Assembly (NCBI GenBank): GCA_017983495.1
Contig: JAGOBH010000001.1
Span: 186,001-250,000, forward strand
Direction: 5' to 3'
Length of the DNA: 64,000 nucleotides
From: Pyrinomonadaceae bacterium
GTDB taxonomy: Bacteria > Acidobacteriota > Blastocatellia > Pyrinomonadales > Pyrinomonadaceae
Position 1 is the stretch's first letter; each line of letters starts with the position of its first letter. The position numbers and the translations under genes were made by a program. Below the pieces are notes generated by a model that saw only the letters and a list, made by a program, of their open reading frames with translations, ran no database searches and was not told where the DNA came from. Shown piece after piece: positions 25,874-34,557 of this stretch.

Positions 25874-26446
25874 ATGTTCCGCTACCTGATATCGATCACG
25901 TTTATTCTGCTCGTCCTTGCCGGTTCGGCGGCGATCTTTTTTCCTGATTACTGGGTCCACCGCTACGACGATCTGATCGCCCGGCACGCACGTGTTTACC
26001 GTCTCGACGAAAAGCTGGTCTGGAGCGTGATCTACGAGGAAACCTATTTTCGCGCGTGGAAGATAGGAGCCGATGACGAGGTCGGGCTGATGCAGGTGAC
26101 GCCGGCGGTAGCACGCGAATGGGCGAAAGAGACGGGCCTGAAAGAGATCGAGCGACAGGCGGCGTCAAACGTCAATCAGCTGCTCGCCGACCCTGAACGC
26201 AATATCCAGGTCGGTTCCTGGTATCTCGAAAAGCTCCGCGAACGCTATCGCGAACGGACGGCCGAGACGGCGATGACGCTGGCCGCTTACAATGCCGGCC
26301 CGAGCCGCGTCGAAGAGTGGACGAGCGGTGCGGACGTGATGACGATGTCCGAAAGTGATTTTATATCGCGGATCGGCATCCCGTCGACGCGTGCCTATGT
26401 TTCCTCGATACTCGCACGGTACAGGGCCCAGCCCCAGCAAAAATAA
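25874..26446 (+). CDS. Membrane-anchored lytic transglycosylase (SLT domain)
   Basis: A 190-residue peptidoglycan-cleaving enzyme with an uncleaved or signal-type hydrophobic N-terminus (3-24). The SLT core is clear: catalytic Glu56 in YEETYF, then GLMQVTP and AAYNAGPSRVEEW. Length fits a minimal Slt/MltE-like enzyme with no extra binding domain. It is followed after 2 bases by the amidohydrolase gene, suggesting one transcript. The role would be wall turnover or opening the wall for assembly; there is no further evidence. Confidence 0.9.
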   Translation: MFRYLISITFILLVLAGSAAIFFPDYWVHRYDDLIARHARVYRLDEKLVWSVIYEETYFRAWKIGADDEVGLMQVTPAVAREWAKETGLKEIERQAASNVNQLLADPERNIQVGSWYLEKLRERYRERTAETAMTLAAYNAGPSRVEEWTSGADVMTMSESDFISRIGIPSTRAYVSSILARYRAQPQQK

Positions 26447-26448
26447 CG

Positions 26449-27735
26449 ATGAAGATCCTTGCCGCCGCCCACGTTTTGCCGATCTCGTCCGATCCGATAT
26501 TGGGCGGTGCGGTCGCCATCGACGGCGAGCAGATCGCGGCGGTCGGTGAGCTCGACGCAGTCGCGGCACAGTTTCCTCAAGCCGAAATTACCGATCTCGG
26601 GCAAGCGGCGATCGTGCCGGGGTTTGTAAATTGCCATTCGCACCTCGAGATAACGGCGATGCGCGGCAGCCTGGACGAGGTCGAACATGATTTTCGCAGC
26701 TGGCTGCTGCGGCTCAATGCGATCCGCGAAAAGATGTCGCCCGACGATATCGAAGCGGCCGCTTACGACGGCGCTCTCGAAGGCGTCCGGGCCGGTGTGA
26801 CGTGTTTCGGCGACATCGGCCGGATGGGCTCGGCCGGGCTGAACGCTCTAAAGCGTGCGGGCTTGCGCGGCATCGTTTTTCAGGAGACCGAGTTTTCGCC
26901 GGACAACCGGACGGCTCAGGTGGATTTTGAGGCTCTCGGGGCTAAATTTGAGCGGCTCAAACAGGAAGAGACCACGCTTGTACGCGTCGGACTGTCGCCG
27001 CACTCGCCGTACACTGTCAGCTCGCAGCTGTTCGAAATGATCGCCCAATATTCGATCATCAACCGCATTCCGCTGACCATCCACGCCGCCGAATCGGCCA
27101 GCGAGATGGAACTGTTGACACGCGGAACCGGCTTTTTTACAGAGGTTTACGAGCGGTTTGATGTCGAGTGGTACAGCCCGCATTCGACGCCGATCGAGTA
27201 TCTCGAACGTCTCGGCGTGCTCTCGGCACGGCCGCTGCTCGCCCACTGCGTCCACGCCTCGGCCGACGACATCAGGCGGATCGACGGGTACGGTGCACGC
27301 GTCGCCCATTGCCCGAAATCGAACGCAAAATTCGGCCACGGCTACGCACCGTTCGAGGCATTTCTCGACGCTGGGATCGCGGTCGGGCTCGGCAGCGATT
27401 CGGTTGCGAGCAATAACGTCTGCGACCTGCTCGAAGAGTCGCGTTTTGCCGCACTCGCGGCACGAAACCGCCCCGATTCGCAGCGTTTTGTCTCTGCCCG
27501 CGAAGCCCTGACCGCCGCCACGCTCGGCGGCGCCCGTGCCCTCGGCCTCGACGATCAGATCGGCACGCTCGAACCCGGCAAACAAGCCGACATCGCCGTC
27601 GTCTCGCTCACGAGTCTTGCCCAACAACCCGTCACCGACATCCACGCCGCCCTAGTTTTCTCATCGAACGCACGGGATGTGGTAATGACGATGGTCGCGG
27701 GAAATGATGTGTTTCGACAATCCGTTAAGAGATAA
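26449..27735 (+). CDS. Amidohydrolase (aminodeoxyfutalosine/SAH deaminase-like)
   Basis: A 428-residue metal-dependent hydrolase of the TRZ/ATZ-MtaD group that deaminates purine-like nucleosides. The metal site is shown by His63-Ser-His65 in NCHSHLE, SPHSPYT, IHAAESASE, LLAHCVH and the late Asp in GLGSDSVASNN. Related proteins act in the futalosine pathway of menaquinone synthesis (aminodeoxyfutalosine deaminase) or on S-adenosylhomocysteine. No mqn genes are adjacent, so the substrate is open. Its stop is 4 bases from the end of the convergent toxin gene. Confidence 0.82.
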   Translation: MKILAAAHVLPISSDPILGGAVAIDGEQIAAVGELDAVAAQFPQAEITDLGQAAIVPGFVNCHSHLEITAMRGSLDEVEHDFRSWLLRLNAIREKMSPDDIEAAAYDGALEGVRAGVTCFGDIGRMGSAGLNALKRAGLRGIVFQETEFSPDNRTAQVDFEALGAKFERLKQEETTLVRVGLSPHSPYTVSSQLFEMIAQYSIINRIPLTIHAAESASEMELLTRGTGFFTEVYERFDVEWYSPHSTPIEYLERLGVLSARPLLAHCVHASADDIRRIDGYGARVAHCPKSNAKFGHGYAPFEAFLDAGIAVGLGSDSVASNNVCDLLEESRFAALAARNRPDSQRFVSAREALTAATLGGARALGLDDQIGTLEPGKQADIAVVSLTSLAQQPVTDIHAALVFSSNARDVVMTMVAGNDVFRQSVKR

Positions 27736-27738
27736 CAC

Positions 27739-28077
27739 CTAAAAAAGCGAATAGATACCAAAGGTTAGGTTTGAAGACAGCCCGTTAATCGCGTCCTGAT
27801 GGTCGCGAAGAATTTTCTCAATTTCAGTGGTCGAACAATTGCCTCGGCACATCCACAAAACCTTTGGCGGAAAGCCGTATAGAATACTCATGTCCGCAAA
27901 ATCGACATCTTTTGTCACTATGACAAAGCCATTTTGCTTTGCATAATTCCAAACTTCGAGATCTTGGGAAGTAGCCAGTTCAAGGAAATAAAGATGATTC
28001 GAATTCGGGAAGATGTCCGCGAGAAGCTTGACAAGTTTTGGAGAAAGATTTTGATCGAATAAAAGGCGAGCGGTCAT
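27739..28077 (-). CDS. DUF5615 PIN-like toxin
   Basis: A 112-residue PIN-like protein. Asp8 in LLFDQNLSP and the TKDVDFAD block supply the expected acidic residues of the Mut7-C/DUF5615 family. The gene overlaps the upstream DUF433 gene by 4 bases (ATGA), the standard order antitoxin-toxin. It would act as an RNase toxin in a two-gene module. It converges with the amidohydrolase gene. Confidence 0.87.
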   Translation of the reverse strand: MTARLLFDQNLSPKLVKLLADIFPNSNHLYFLELATSQDLEVWNYAKQNGFVIVTKDVDFADMSILYGFPPKVLWMCRGNCSTTEIEKILRDHQDAINGLSSNLTFGIYSLF

Positions 28078-28298
28078 GACTGCATCGCAAACAGGTTCTT
28101 CTCACGGTCAGCCGCGAAAGCAAGGCAGGCGAGAATATCGTTGTGAGTCAAATATGGAAAATCTTCAAGAATCTCGACTTCGGTCATTCCCGATGCAAGA
28201 TAATCAAGAACGTCATAAACGGTCATCCGCATTCCACGAATGCATGGCTGTCCGCTGCGTTTTCCCGGCTCAATCGTAATAATATCGCGGTAATCCAT
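28074..28298 (-). CDS. DUF433 antitoxin
   Basis: 74 residues from the ATG at 28298 (MDYRDIITIEPGKRSGQPCI). An earlier in-frame start at 28334 adds 12 residues without support. The family blocks GQPCIRGMRMTVYDVLDYLA and LEDFPYLTHNDILACLAFA form the VapB45-like helix-turn-helix fold that binds DNA and the toxin. It overlaps the toxin start by 4 bases. Confidence 0.87.
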   Translation of the reverse strand: MDYRDIITIEPGKRSGQPCIRGMRMTVYDVLDYLASGMTEVEILEDFPYLTHNDILACLAFAADREKNLFAMQS

Positions 28299-28544
28299 AG
28301 GCGAATTATCGGTCAAAATGCCGCCAAATTGCAAGAAAATAAAACGTCAGTCAGGAAATTGACCTCAGCGGTGGCACCCGCCGCCTAACTCGAAAACGCT
28401 GCCGCACGCTGCGATTGCTGGAAACATGATTTGATTTCTCGAATGACGCTTGATCATTTCGCTTAAAAACTGGCTTTCAGCTTTTCATTATTCGCTATCC
28501 GACTTCGATTTGTTGTGTGCGAGTCAATTCATCATTTGATGTTC

Positions 28545-29450
28545 TCAAGGCTTCGGATCCAACGCCGCGTTCAGCTCGCGGATCAGGTCGCCGGCCTTCC
28601 ATTCGTTGCCGGGGATGATCTTGGTGACGTTGCCGTCGGGGCCGATGATGGCGGTGCGGAGTGAGTGGTTGAACTGGGTCTTGTCGTTCTCATCGACCTG
28701 GTATTGCAGGCCGAAAAAGTCGGCGATCTTGCGGACCTCGGCGTCCTTACCGACGGCAAGCTGCCACACGCTGAAGTCCGGTTTGGCGTCCTTGCCCATA
28801 TAGCCGAGCCCGTACGAACGCAGTTTTTCGGGCGTGTCGCGTGCCGGGTCGAAAGAGATGCTGAGTAGGCGGATATTTTCCTTCGCCGCCGGATCGGCCA
28901 TTATCAGCTTGGCAGCGTCGCTGAAATTGGTCGACATCTTGATGCAAAAGTCGGGCAGCGGACACTGGGCGTAGATAAAGGTGATGGCGAGTGCCTTGCC
29001 CTTAAAACTTTTGAACGAGACGGGTTTGCCGTCCTGATTGGTCAGCGTGAAATCGGGTACGGGCTTGCCGATCTGAGCAAAATTTTCGTTAATAGGCGGA
29101 GCGTTCTGCCCCGGGGCCGGGGACGCGACAATGCCGATATTCTCAAGCCAGTACGGATCTTTGGCGGTGTTATCGACTACCAGTTCGGCGCGTATCTCGA
29201 CACCGGGCAGCAGATCCTCCCAAACCCAGTCGGCATGGATCGGAAAGTCCATCTCCATCGGTTCCATATAGCCGTCGATCTTTTCATGTGCGACCTTGGC
29301 CTTTTTGGCGGCCTTATCAACCGAGATGACCTTGCCCTTGAGCGGATAGCGTTTTGCGGTTGTCGAAGCGTTGTTGCCGACCGTGCCTTTTTGGCAGGCT
29401 GAAAATACGAAAGCTACTAATAGGATCAATGTAAATGTAAGTGTGCGCAT
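28545..29450 (-). CDS. Lipoprotein with CusF-like domain fused to SCO1/SenC domain
   Basis: 301 residues from the ATG at 29450, which gives a clean lipoprotein signal (FSAC, Cys19). The longer frame from 29498 would bury it. Residues about 35-110 resemble the CusF-type copper-binding domain (KGKVISVDKAAKKAKVAHEK, MEPMEMDF). Residues about 125-300 are the thioredoxin-like SCO1/SenC domain, with Cys163 and Cys169 in CPLPDFC and conserved His262. The cysteine spacing is CX5C rather than the usual CX3C. The protein would deliver copper, probably for cytochrome oxidase assembly. A second CusF-like lipoprotein lies at 42379. Confidence 0.87.
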   Translation of the reverse strand: MRTLTFTLILLVAFVFSACQKGTVGNNASTTAKRYPLKGKVISVDKAAKKAKVAHEKIDGYMEPMEMDFPIHADWVWEDLLPGVEIRAELVVDNTAKDPYWLENIGIVASPAPGQNAPPINENFAQIGKPVPDFTLTNQDGKPVSFKSFKGKALAITFIYAQCPLPDFCIKMSTNFSDAAKLIMADPAAKENIRLLSISFDPARDTPEKLRSYGLGYMGKDAKPDFSVWQLAVGKDAEVRKIADFFGLQYQVDENDKTQFNHSLRTAIIGPDGNVTKIIPGNEWKAGDLIRELNAALDPKP

Positions 29451-29475
29451 ATAACTTTCCAAAATATAAGAATGA

Positions 29476-30687
29476 TCATCGAAGCGTGACGTTCGCATAG
29501 CTTCGGGTTAGGTTGTCTGTGTTACTCCGTATTGAGACGACATGTCCGTTTAATAGCGACGAGTTCTTCCATAGCCGCCGCACCCGAAATGTAATAATGG
29601 CTGACTGATCAGGGTTTAACACGGCGCTCTGCTGAGGACTGGTGATCACGATCCAACGCCGTTGTTCGACAAAAACGCTATAGCTGGCCGCAGCCGAACC
29701 GCGATTTGTGATCGTAACGGAGAACGTAGTTGGAACGCCGACCGGTGCGTTCACATTCTGCGTTTGCGGTGAGATCTCGATTCCCGAGTTTCGCTGTGCC
29801 TGGACGAGTGTGTTCTCTAATTCGCTGCCCCAGACCTTTTTTGCGGCCGTCTCGTCCGACTTGAGGTAAAGATTGAAAAATGCCGTCAGCATTCGCCGCG
29901 TTTCGGCAAGCTGCTGTCCGCGGGTAATTGTGCCCGTGTCGCAGCCGAATCCGTTGGCATCCTGAAAACCGCAATGCCACCCGCCTTGGATCACAGGCAG
30001 GATCTTCGGCGTATTTCCGCCGTTATACATGAGTTGGCCATTGCTCGCCACAGGCACGATCGTGTCGGCACTTCCCGATAAAAGGTTTACCGGCACGTTG
30101 ATGGCCGGCATTACAGCTGTTGCCGAGGGATTGGTCTCGGCCGCCGCAAGATTGGCCAGAGCCTTGATCCGGCTGTCTTGTGCGGTAGCGAGGATGCTTG
30201 CTCCGCCGCCCATCGAGTGGCCGCTTGCGCCGAATTTTGATGTTACAACCTGCGCGAAGAGCGTAGACGCGGAATTTGCGTTCTCTTGTTCCAGATAGGT
30301 CAGGCAACGCTTGATGTCATCGGCGAAATTCTGGTGACTTGGGAAAAGTCCGCTCTCAGAGTCACTGGCGATAACGAAATAACCGTGAGTTGCGAGATGC
30401 TCAAGCGTCGATTGGTACGACGAAACGGCCTGAAAGAAACCGTGTCCGAACGTGATCGCGGGATACGGCGCTCCGGCCGCGTCGTATGGAGCATTTTGCC
30501 CCGACGCCGTCGCCGGATAATAGAGTCTTGCGGTAAACGTCGTATTGTTTGCCCTCGTCACGGTTATACTTCTCCATCCCGGGCGAAAGCTGCCGGGCTG
30601 CGAAAGCGGGTCGGCCTGGGCAGTAACTGATAGCACAAACGCAACTACCGTCAGGAAAACAAGCAGGATCAGCTTTCGATGCGACAT
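29476..30687 (-). CDS. Secreted PETase/cutinase-like alpha/beta hydrolase with C-terminal Ig-like domain
   Basis: 403 residues from MSHRKLILL, where a signal peptide (1-25) begins. The upstream in-frame ATG at 30843 would overlap folD. The dienelactone/cutinase-type fold shows an oxyanion GHGFFQ, the nucleophile Ser158 in GHSMGGG, Asp208 in SGSADTIVP and His238 in GGWHCGF. Two cysteines (239 and 249) could form a disulfide. This motif set is shared with bacterial polyester hydrolases and chlorophyllase-like enzymes. Residues about 310-403 form a beta-rich domain with a PVGVPTTFSVTITNRG pattern, probably Ig-like. It is an exported esterase; the natural ester is unknown. Confidence 0.82.
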   Translation of the reverse strand: MSHRKLILLVFLTVVAFVLSVTAQADPLSQPGSFRPGWRSITVTRANNTTFTARLYYPATASGQNAPYDAAGAPYPAITFGHGFFQAVSSYQSTLEHLATHGYFVIASDSESGLFPSHQNFADDIKRCLTYLEQENANSASTLFAQVVTSKFGASGHSMGGGASILATAQDSRIKALANLAAAETNPSATAVMPAINVPVNLLSGSADTIVPVASNGQLMYNGGNTPKILPVIQGGWHCGFQDANGFGCDTGTITRGQQLAETRRMLTAFFNLYLKSDETAAKKVWGSELENTLVQAQRNSGIEISPQTQNVNAPVGVPTTFSVTITNRGSAAASYSVFVEQRRWIVITSPQQSAVLNPDQSAIITFRVRRLWKNSSLLNGHVVSIRSNTDNLTRSYANVTLR

Positions 30688-30766
30688 CAAACTGAGTATA
30701 TCGCTATCGCCGCGGGGCTTGCAAAACTGACAAACCGTCTCAATGTCGGGTAAGATTGAGACTAAT

Positions 30767-31696
30767 ATGAGTGCACAAATTTTGAGTGGTAAAGCATTTG
30801 CGGACGCCATCAAGGCTGAGGTGGCCGCTGAGGTCGCGGACATGCACGAGGTACACGGTTTTTCGCCGTGCCTCGTCGTCGTACGCGTTGGCGAAGATCC
30901 GGCGTCGGCCGTTTATGTCGGCAGCAAGGTCCGTACGGCCGAGGAACTCGGCATCATATCTGAGCACGTTCATTTTCCGGCCGACGCGACGCAGGACGAG
31001 GTCATCGCCGCCGTCACCGAGCTGAACGCACGCGCCGATGTCGACGGCATCCTGGTCCAGTTGCCGTTGCCGAAACACATTGACGAACGCTCGGTGCTCG
31101 AGCTGATCGATCACGAAAAGGACGTTGACGGTTTTCATCCGATCAACGCGGGGCGTTTGATGCAGGGCTATCCGGCATTAGCTCCGTGCACGCCAGCGGG
31201 CGTGATCGAGGTGCTAAAGCGCTCGGGCATCGAGATCTCCGGCAAGAACGCGGTCGTCGTCGGGCGCAGCAATATCGTCGGCAAACCGATGGCGATGCTG
31301 CTGCTCAAGGAAAGTGCGACGGTGACGATATGTCATTCGCGAACGCGCGATCTGGCCGCGGTCTGCTCAGGTGCCGACATCCTCGTCGCGGCGATCGGCC
31401 GTGCGGGATTTATCCGCAGCGAACACATTCGCGAAGGGGCGACGGTCATCGACGTAGGGATCAACAACGTGTCCGATCCGGCACAGGCAAGAGAGCTCTT
31501 TTCGGATGATGACATAGAGAAACGACTGGCGACGATCGAGAAACGCGGCTTTACGCTCGTCGGCGACGTCAACCCGAAAGAGGCAGTTGCGAAGGCTGCA
31601 CATTTTACGCCCGTTCCCGGCGGCATCGGCCTGCTTACGGTCGCGATGCTGATGAAAAACACGGTCGATGCCGCAAGATCAAGGAGAAAACTCTAA
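30767..31696 (+). CDS. folD: Bifunctional methylenetetrahydrofolate dehydrogenase/cyclohydrolase
   Basis: 309 residues from MSAQILSGKAFAD at 30767; the earlier ATG at 30743 is less likely. FolD converts 5,10-methylene-THF to 10-formyl-THF in one-carbon metabolism. The catalytic Tyr50 and Lys54 lie in SAVYVGSK. The signatures VQLPLPKHID and GRSNIVGKPMAMLLL (NADP site) and the C-terminal PVPGGIGLLTVAML are all intact. It is the first gene of a rightward series leading to mazG-like, coaE and the peptide transporter. Confidence 0.95.
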   Translation: MSAQILSGKAFADAIKAEVAAEVADMHEVHGFSPCLVVVRVGEDPASAVYVGSKVRTAEELGIISEHVHFPADATQDEVIAAVTELNARADVDGILVQLPLPKHIDERSVLELIDHEKDVDGFHPINAGRLMQGYPALAPCTPAGVIEVLKRSGIEISGKNAVVVGRSNIVGKPMAMLLLKESATVTICHSRTRDLAAVCSGADILVAAIGRAGFIRSEHIREGATVIDVGINNVSDPAQARELFSDDDIEKRLATIEKRGFTLVGDVNPKEAVAKAAHFTPVPGGIGLLTVAMLMKNTVDAARSRRKL

Positions 31697-31732
31697 CCGC
31701 CGAGACGCATCTCAGCGGTGTGAACCAAATAT

Positions 31733-32032
31733 ATGAACTTTGAAGAATACCAATCGGCGGCCCGTAAGACGGCGTTGTATCCGCGGCGGCTCGAAAATCT
31801 CGAATACCCGACGCTCGGGCTCGCCGGCGAGGCGGGCGAGGTAGCCAATATCGTCAAAAAGGTCCAGCGTGACCATGACGGAATTCTAAACGAAGAGCTT
31901 CGCGGAAAACTCAAGGACGAACTCGGCGACGTGCTCTGGTACATCTCGGCATGCGCCGACGAACTCGACCTGACACTGACCGAGATCGCCGAATACAACG
32001 TCGATAAACTCGCCAAACGGCACGCGAAATAA
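31733..32032 (+). CDS. MazG-like nucleotide pyrophosphohydrolase
   Basis: A 99-residue single-domain MazG-type enzyme that would hydrolyse NTPs or dNTPs to NMPs. The metal-binding acidic pattern is complete: GLAGEAGEVAN on one helix and KDELGDVLWY on the next. The length fits a dimeric all-alpha NTP pyrophosphatase. It sits 36 bases after folD and 12 before coaE, so it is likely co-transcribed. Substrate preference is unknown. Confidence 0.88.
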   Translation: MNFEEYQSAARKTALYPRRLENLEYPTLGLAGEAGEVANIVKKVQRDHDGILNEELRGKLKDELGDVLWYISACADELDLTLTEIAEYNVDKLAKRHAK

Positions 32033-32044
32033 CACCTTCGGAAA

Positions 32045-32647
32045 ATGCTACGAGTTGGCCTGACAGGTTCGATCGCGGTCGGTAAATCGTATGTCTGCAG
32101 CGTCTTGCGTGAGGCCGGTTGTGCGGTGCTCGACGCTGATCTGACGGCACGCGAGGTGGTCGCACGCGGAACCGAGGGCCTTGCGGAGATCGTCCGGCAT
32201 TTTGGCCCGGAGATGCTGACCGCGGACGGCGAACTTGACCGCAAACGGCTCGGGGCGATCGTTTTTGATGATGCCGAAAAGCGTGAACTGCTCAATTCGA
32301 TCGTTCATCCGCGTGTATTCGAATCGCAAAATGCATGGCTCGCCGCGGCCGAGGCGGCCGATCCCGATGGCATCGCTTTTGTCGATGCCGCGCTGATGAT
32401 CGAGTCGGGAGGTTACAGGAGGTTTAACAAACTCGTTGTCGTATGGTGCGAACCTGCGATACAATTGCAACGGTTGATGTTACGCGATAATTTGACCGAG
32501 ACCGAAGCCGCAAAACGCATTGCTGCTCAGATGCCGCAGGACGAGAAAAAGCGTTTCGCCGATCATCTGATCGACACCTCACACGGCTTTGAAGACACGC
32601 GCGGGCAGACGCTCGAGATACTCGAAAAACTCCGCACGTCGGGCTAA
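32045..32647 (+). CDS. coaE: Dephospho-CoA kinase
   Basis: A 200-residue P-loop kinase for the last step of coenzyme A synthesis. Walker A is GSIAVGKS at 8-15. The VLDADLTAREVV block and the LNSIVHPRVF motif are typical of CoaE, and a lid segment lies near RLMLRDNLTETEAAKRI. Length is normal. It lies 8 bases before the first peptide-binding protein gene. No closely similar kinase explains it better. Confidence 0.94.
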   Translation: MLRVGLTGSIAVGKSYVCSVLREAGCAVLDADLTAREVVARGTEGLAEIVRHFGPEMLTADGELDRKRLGAIVFDDAEKRELLNSIVHPRVFESQNAWLAAAEAADPDGIAFVDAALMIESGGYRRFNKLVVVWCEPAIQLQRLMLRDNLTETEAAKRIAAQMPQDEKKRFADHLIDTSHGFEDTRGQTLEILEKLRTSG

Positions 32648-32655
32648 CTACATTG

Positions 32656-34533
32656 ATGAAAGTACGGATGCGAAAACACGGAAACACACGGCTTCCGCGA
32701 CTCTGCGCGTTCGTTTTGGCCGCCGTTACGCTCCTTACAGGCGGATGCAGCCAGCTTGAACTTCCCAAAACCGAACCATTTTACGCCCAGACCGCTCCGC
32801 CGCCGCGGCAGGAGTTTCGCTGGAGCAACGGCAAAACGCCAAAGTCGCTGGATCCCGCAAAGGCCGCTGCCGCACCCGAGACCGATATCGTCCGCGCGTT
32901 GTTCGAAGGGTTGACCGATCTCGATGCCAATTCTCTGCGTGAGATACCCGGAGTGGCCGAACGCTGGACAGCGTCGCCCGATCAAAAAACATGGACATTT
33001 TACCTGCGTAAGGACGCCGTGTGGTCAAACGGGGAACCGGTCACCGCCCGCGATTTCGTTCGTTCCTGGCGTCGACTTGCAGAACTGCGGGACAAGGCGG
33101 CGAACAGCTATCTTTTCAAAAATATCGTCGGAATGGGTGCTGCCGCGGCAACGGGACCGAACGGCGAGCCGGTCGATTTTCTCGGTAATCCCGGCGTCGA
33201 GAGCGATCTGCATTTACAGCAGCAAATGGCCGCGAATACCGCAACGCAGGAACGCCCGGCCGTTACCGCACAAGCAAATACCGCGCCCCCGATAGCTGAC
33301 CCTGCAAAAAAGCTCACGCCGGCGGTGGCGAAATTTGGTGTCGAGGCCGTTGACGACCAGACGCTGCGAGTTTCGCTTGTTGTTCCGGACAAGGATTTTC
33401 CAAGGCTTGTCGCCAACACGGTCTTTCGTCCCGTTTACGGCGACGGATCGGTGTTTGAAAAAGCGGCGGTGGACCGCAGTTTTGTCACCAACGGTGCCTT
33501 TCGCATTGCCGAAACCGGTGCTGACGGCATTGTGCTCGAACGTGCCGACCACTATTGGAACCGCAAGGCTATCGGGCTCGAACGTGTACGCTTTGTCCCG
33601 ATGGACACGGCCGAAAAGGCACTGGTCGCCTATCGTGCCGGCAATATCGACGCGATAACGAATGCCAATTTCGAACCGCTTGCCCTCAAGCTGCTGTCGC
33701 CTTACGAGGATTTTCGACGGACGACGCATAGTGCGCTCAACTATTACGAATTTAACCTCAAGAACGCCCCTTTTTCGGACCGGCGCGTTCGCGAGGCCTT
33801 GGCGATAGCCATCGACCGCGAGCGGCTGACCGAAGGTGAACTCGCGGGTTCGGTCGAGCCGGCGGCCAGCTTTCTACCGCTTGGCGATAAAAAGAACACG
33901 CCGCTGCCCTTCGACATCGAGCACGCCAAAGCCAATCTTGTCGCTGCCGGCTATCCGGGCGGCACGGGGTTTCCGGTCATACGTCTGCTGATCAACCGCA
34001 ACGACACACAGCAGCGGATCGCCCGTTCGGTCGCCCGAATGTGGAAGCAAAACCTAAACCTTGAGACCGAGATCATCGTAAAAGCCGCAGCCGAATTTGA
34101 CGCGGTCAAAACTTCGGGCGAATATGACCTGATACGCCGCGGAATGGTGCTGCCTTCAGCGGACGAATCGGTTAGTCTCGCGGCGATCTTTGATTTAGAC
34201 CAGCGAAATGCCGAGATCGAGGCTGCCAAGGCTTTGAAGGCCGCAGAGAGAACTGAACGCGAACCGTTAAAGTCGCCGACGCCACTAGGCGGGCCGTCCG
34301 AATCGGACGACCCGCTGACCTTAGAACGGGCGGAAGAAGAACGTGCCCTTGAGGTAACGTTTACCGAGATCGAAGCGTTGTTCGAGGTGCGTGCGATACC
34401 GCTGTACTTTCCAAAATCTTACTCGCTGGTCAAACCGTATGTTCGCGGATTTGAGATGAACGGCCTCGACGCTCCGTCGTTAAAAGAAGTAAGTATAGAC
34501 AGCACGTGGCAACCGAAAGCCGGAGCCAAGTAA
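32656..34533 (+). CDS. oppA: Peptide ABC transporter binding lipoprotein, first copy
   Basis: 625 residues from the ATG at 32656; a TTG one codon earlier is ignored. The lipoprotein signal ends LLTGGCS with Cys31. It is a family 5 extracellular solute-binding protein: WSNGKTPKSLDPAKA, then PGVAERWTASPDQKTWTFYL and VTARDFVRSW. A central insert at about 175-215 is rich in Ala/Pro/Gln, and another low-complexity piece lies at about 510-560. It should capture oligopeptides in the periplasm for OppBCDF. A second, only distantly similar copy follows directly. Confidence 0.9.
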   Translation: MKVRMRKHGNTRLPRLCAFVLAAVTLLTGGCSQLELPKTEPFYAQTAPPPRQEFRWSNGKTPKSLDPAKAAAAPETDIVRALFEGLTDLDANSLREIPGVAERWTASPDQKTWTFYLRKDAVWSNGEPVTARDFVRSWRRLAELRDKAANSYLFKNIVGMGAAAATGPNGEPVDFLGNPGVESDLHLQQQMAANTATQERPAVTAQANTAPPIADPAKKLTPAVAKFGVEAVDDQTLRVSLVVPDKDFPRLVANTVFRPVYGDGSVFEKAAVDRSFVTNGAFRIAETGADGIVLERADHYWNRKAIGLERVRFVPMDTAEKALVAYRAGNIDAITNANFEPLALKLLSPYEDFRRTTHSALNYYEFNLKNAPFSDRRVREALAIAIDRERLTEGELAGSVEPAASFLPLGDKKNTPLPFDIEHAKANLVAAGYPGGTGFPVIRLLINRNDTQQRIARSVARMWKQNLNLETEIIVKAAAEFDAVKTSGEYDLIRRGMVLPSADESVSLAAIFDLDQRNAEIEAAKALKAAERTEREPLKSPTPLGGPSESDDPLTLERAEEERALEVTFTEIEALFEVRAIPLYFPKSYSLVKPYVRGFEMNGLDAPSLKEVSIDSTWQPKAGAK

Positions 34534-34557
34534 TCAAATAGGGCAACTCTGCACCTT

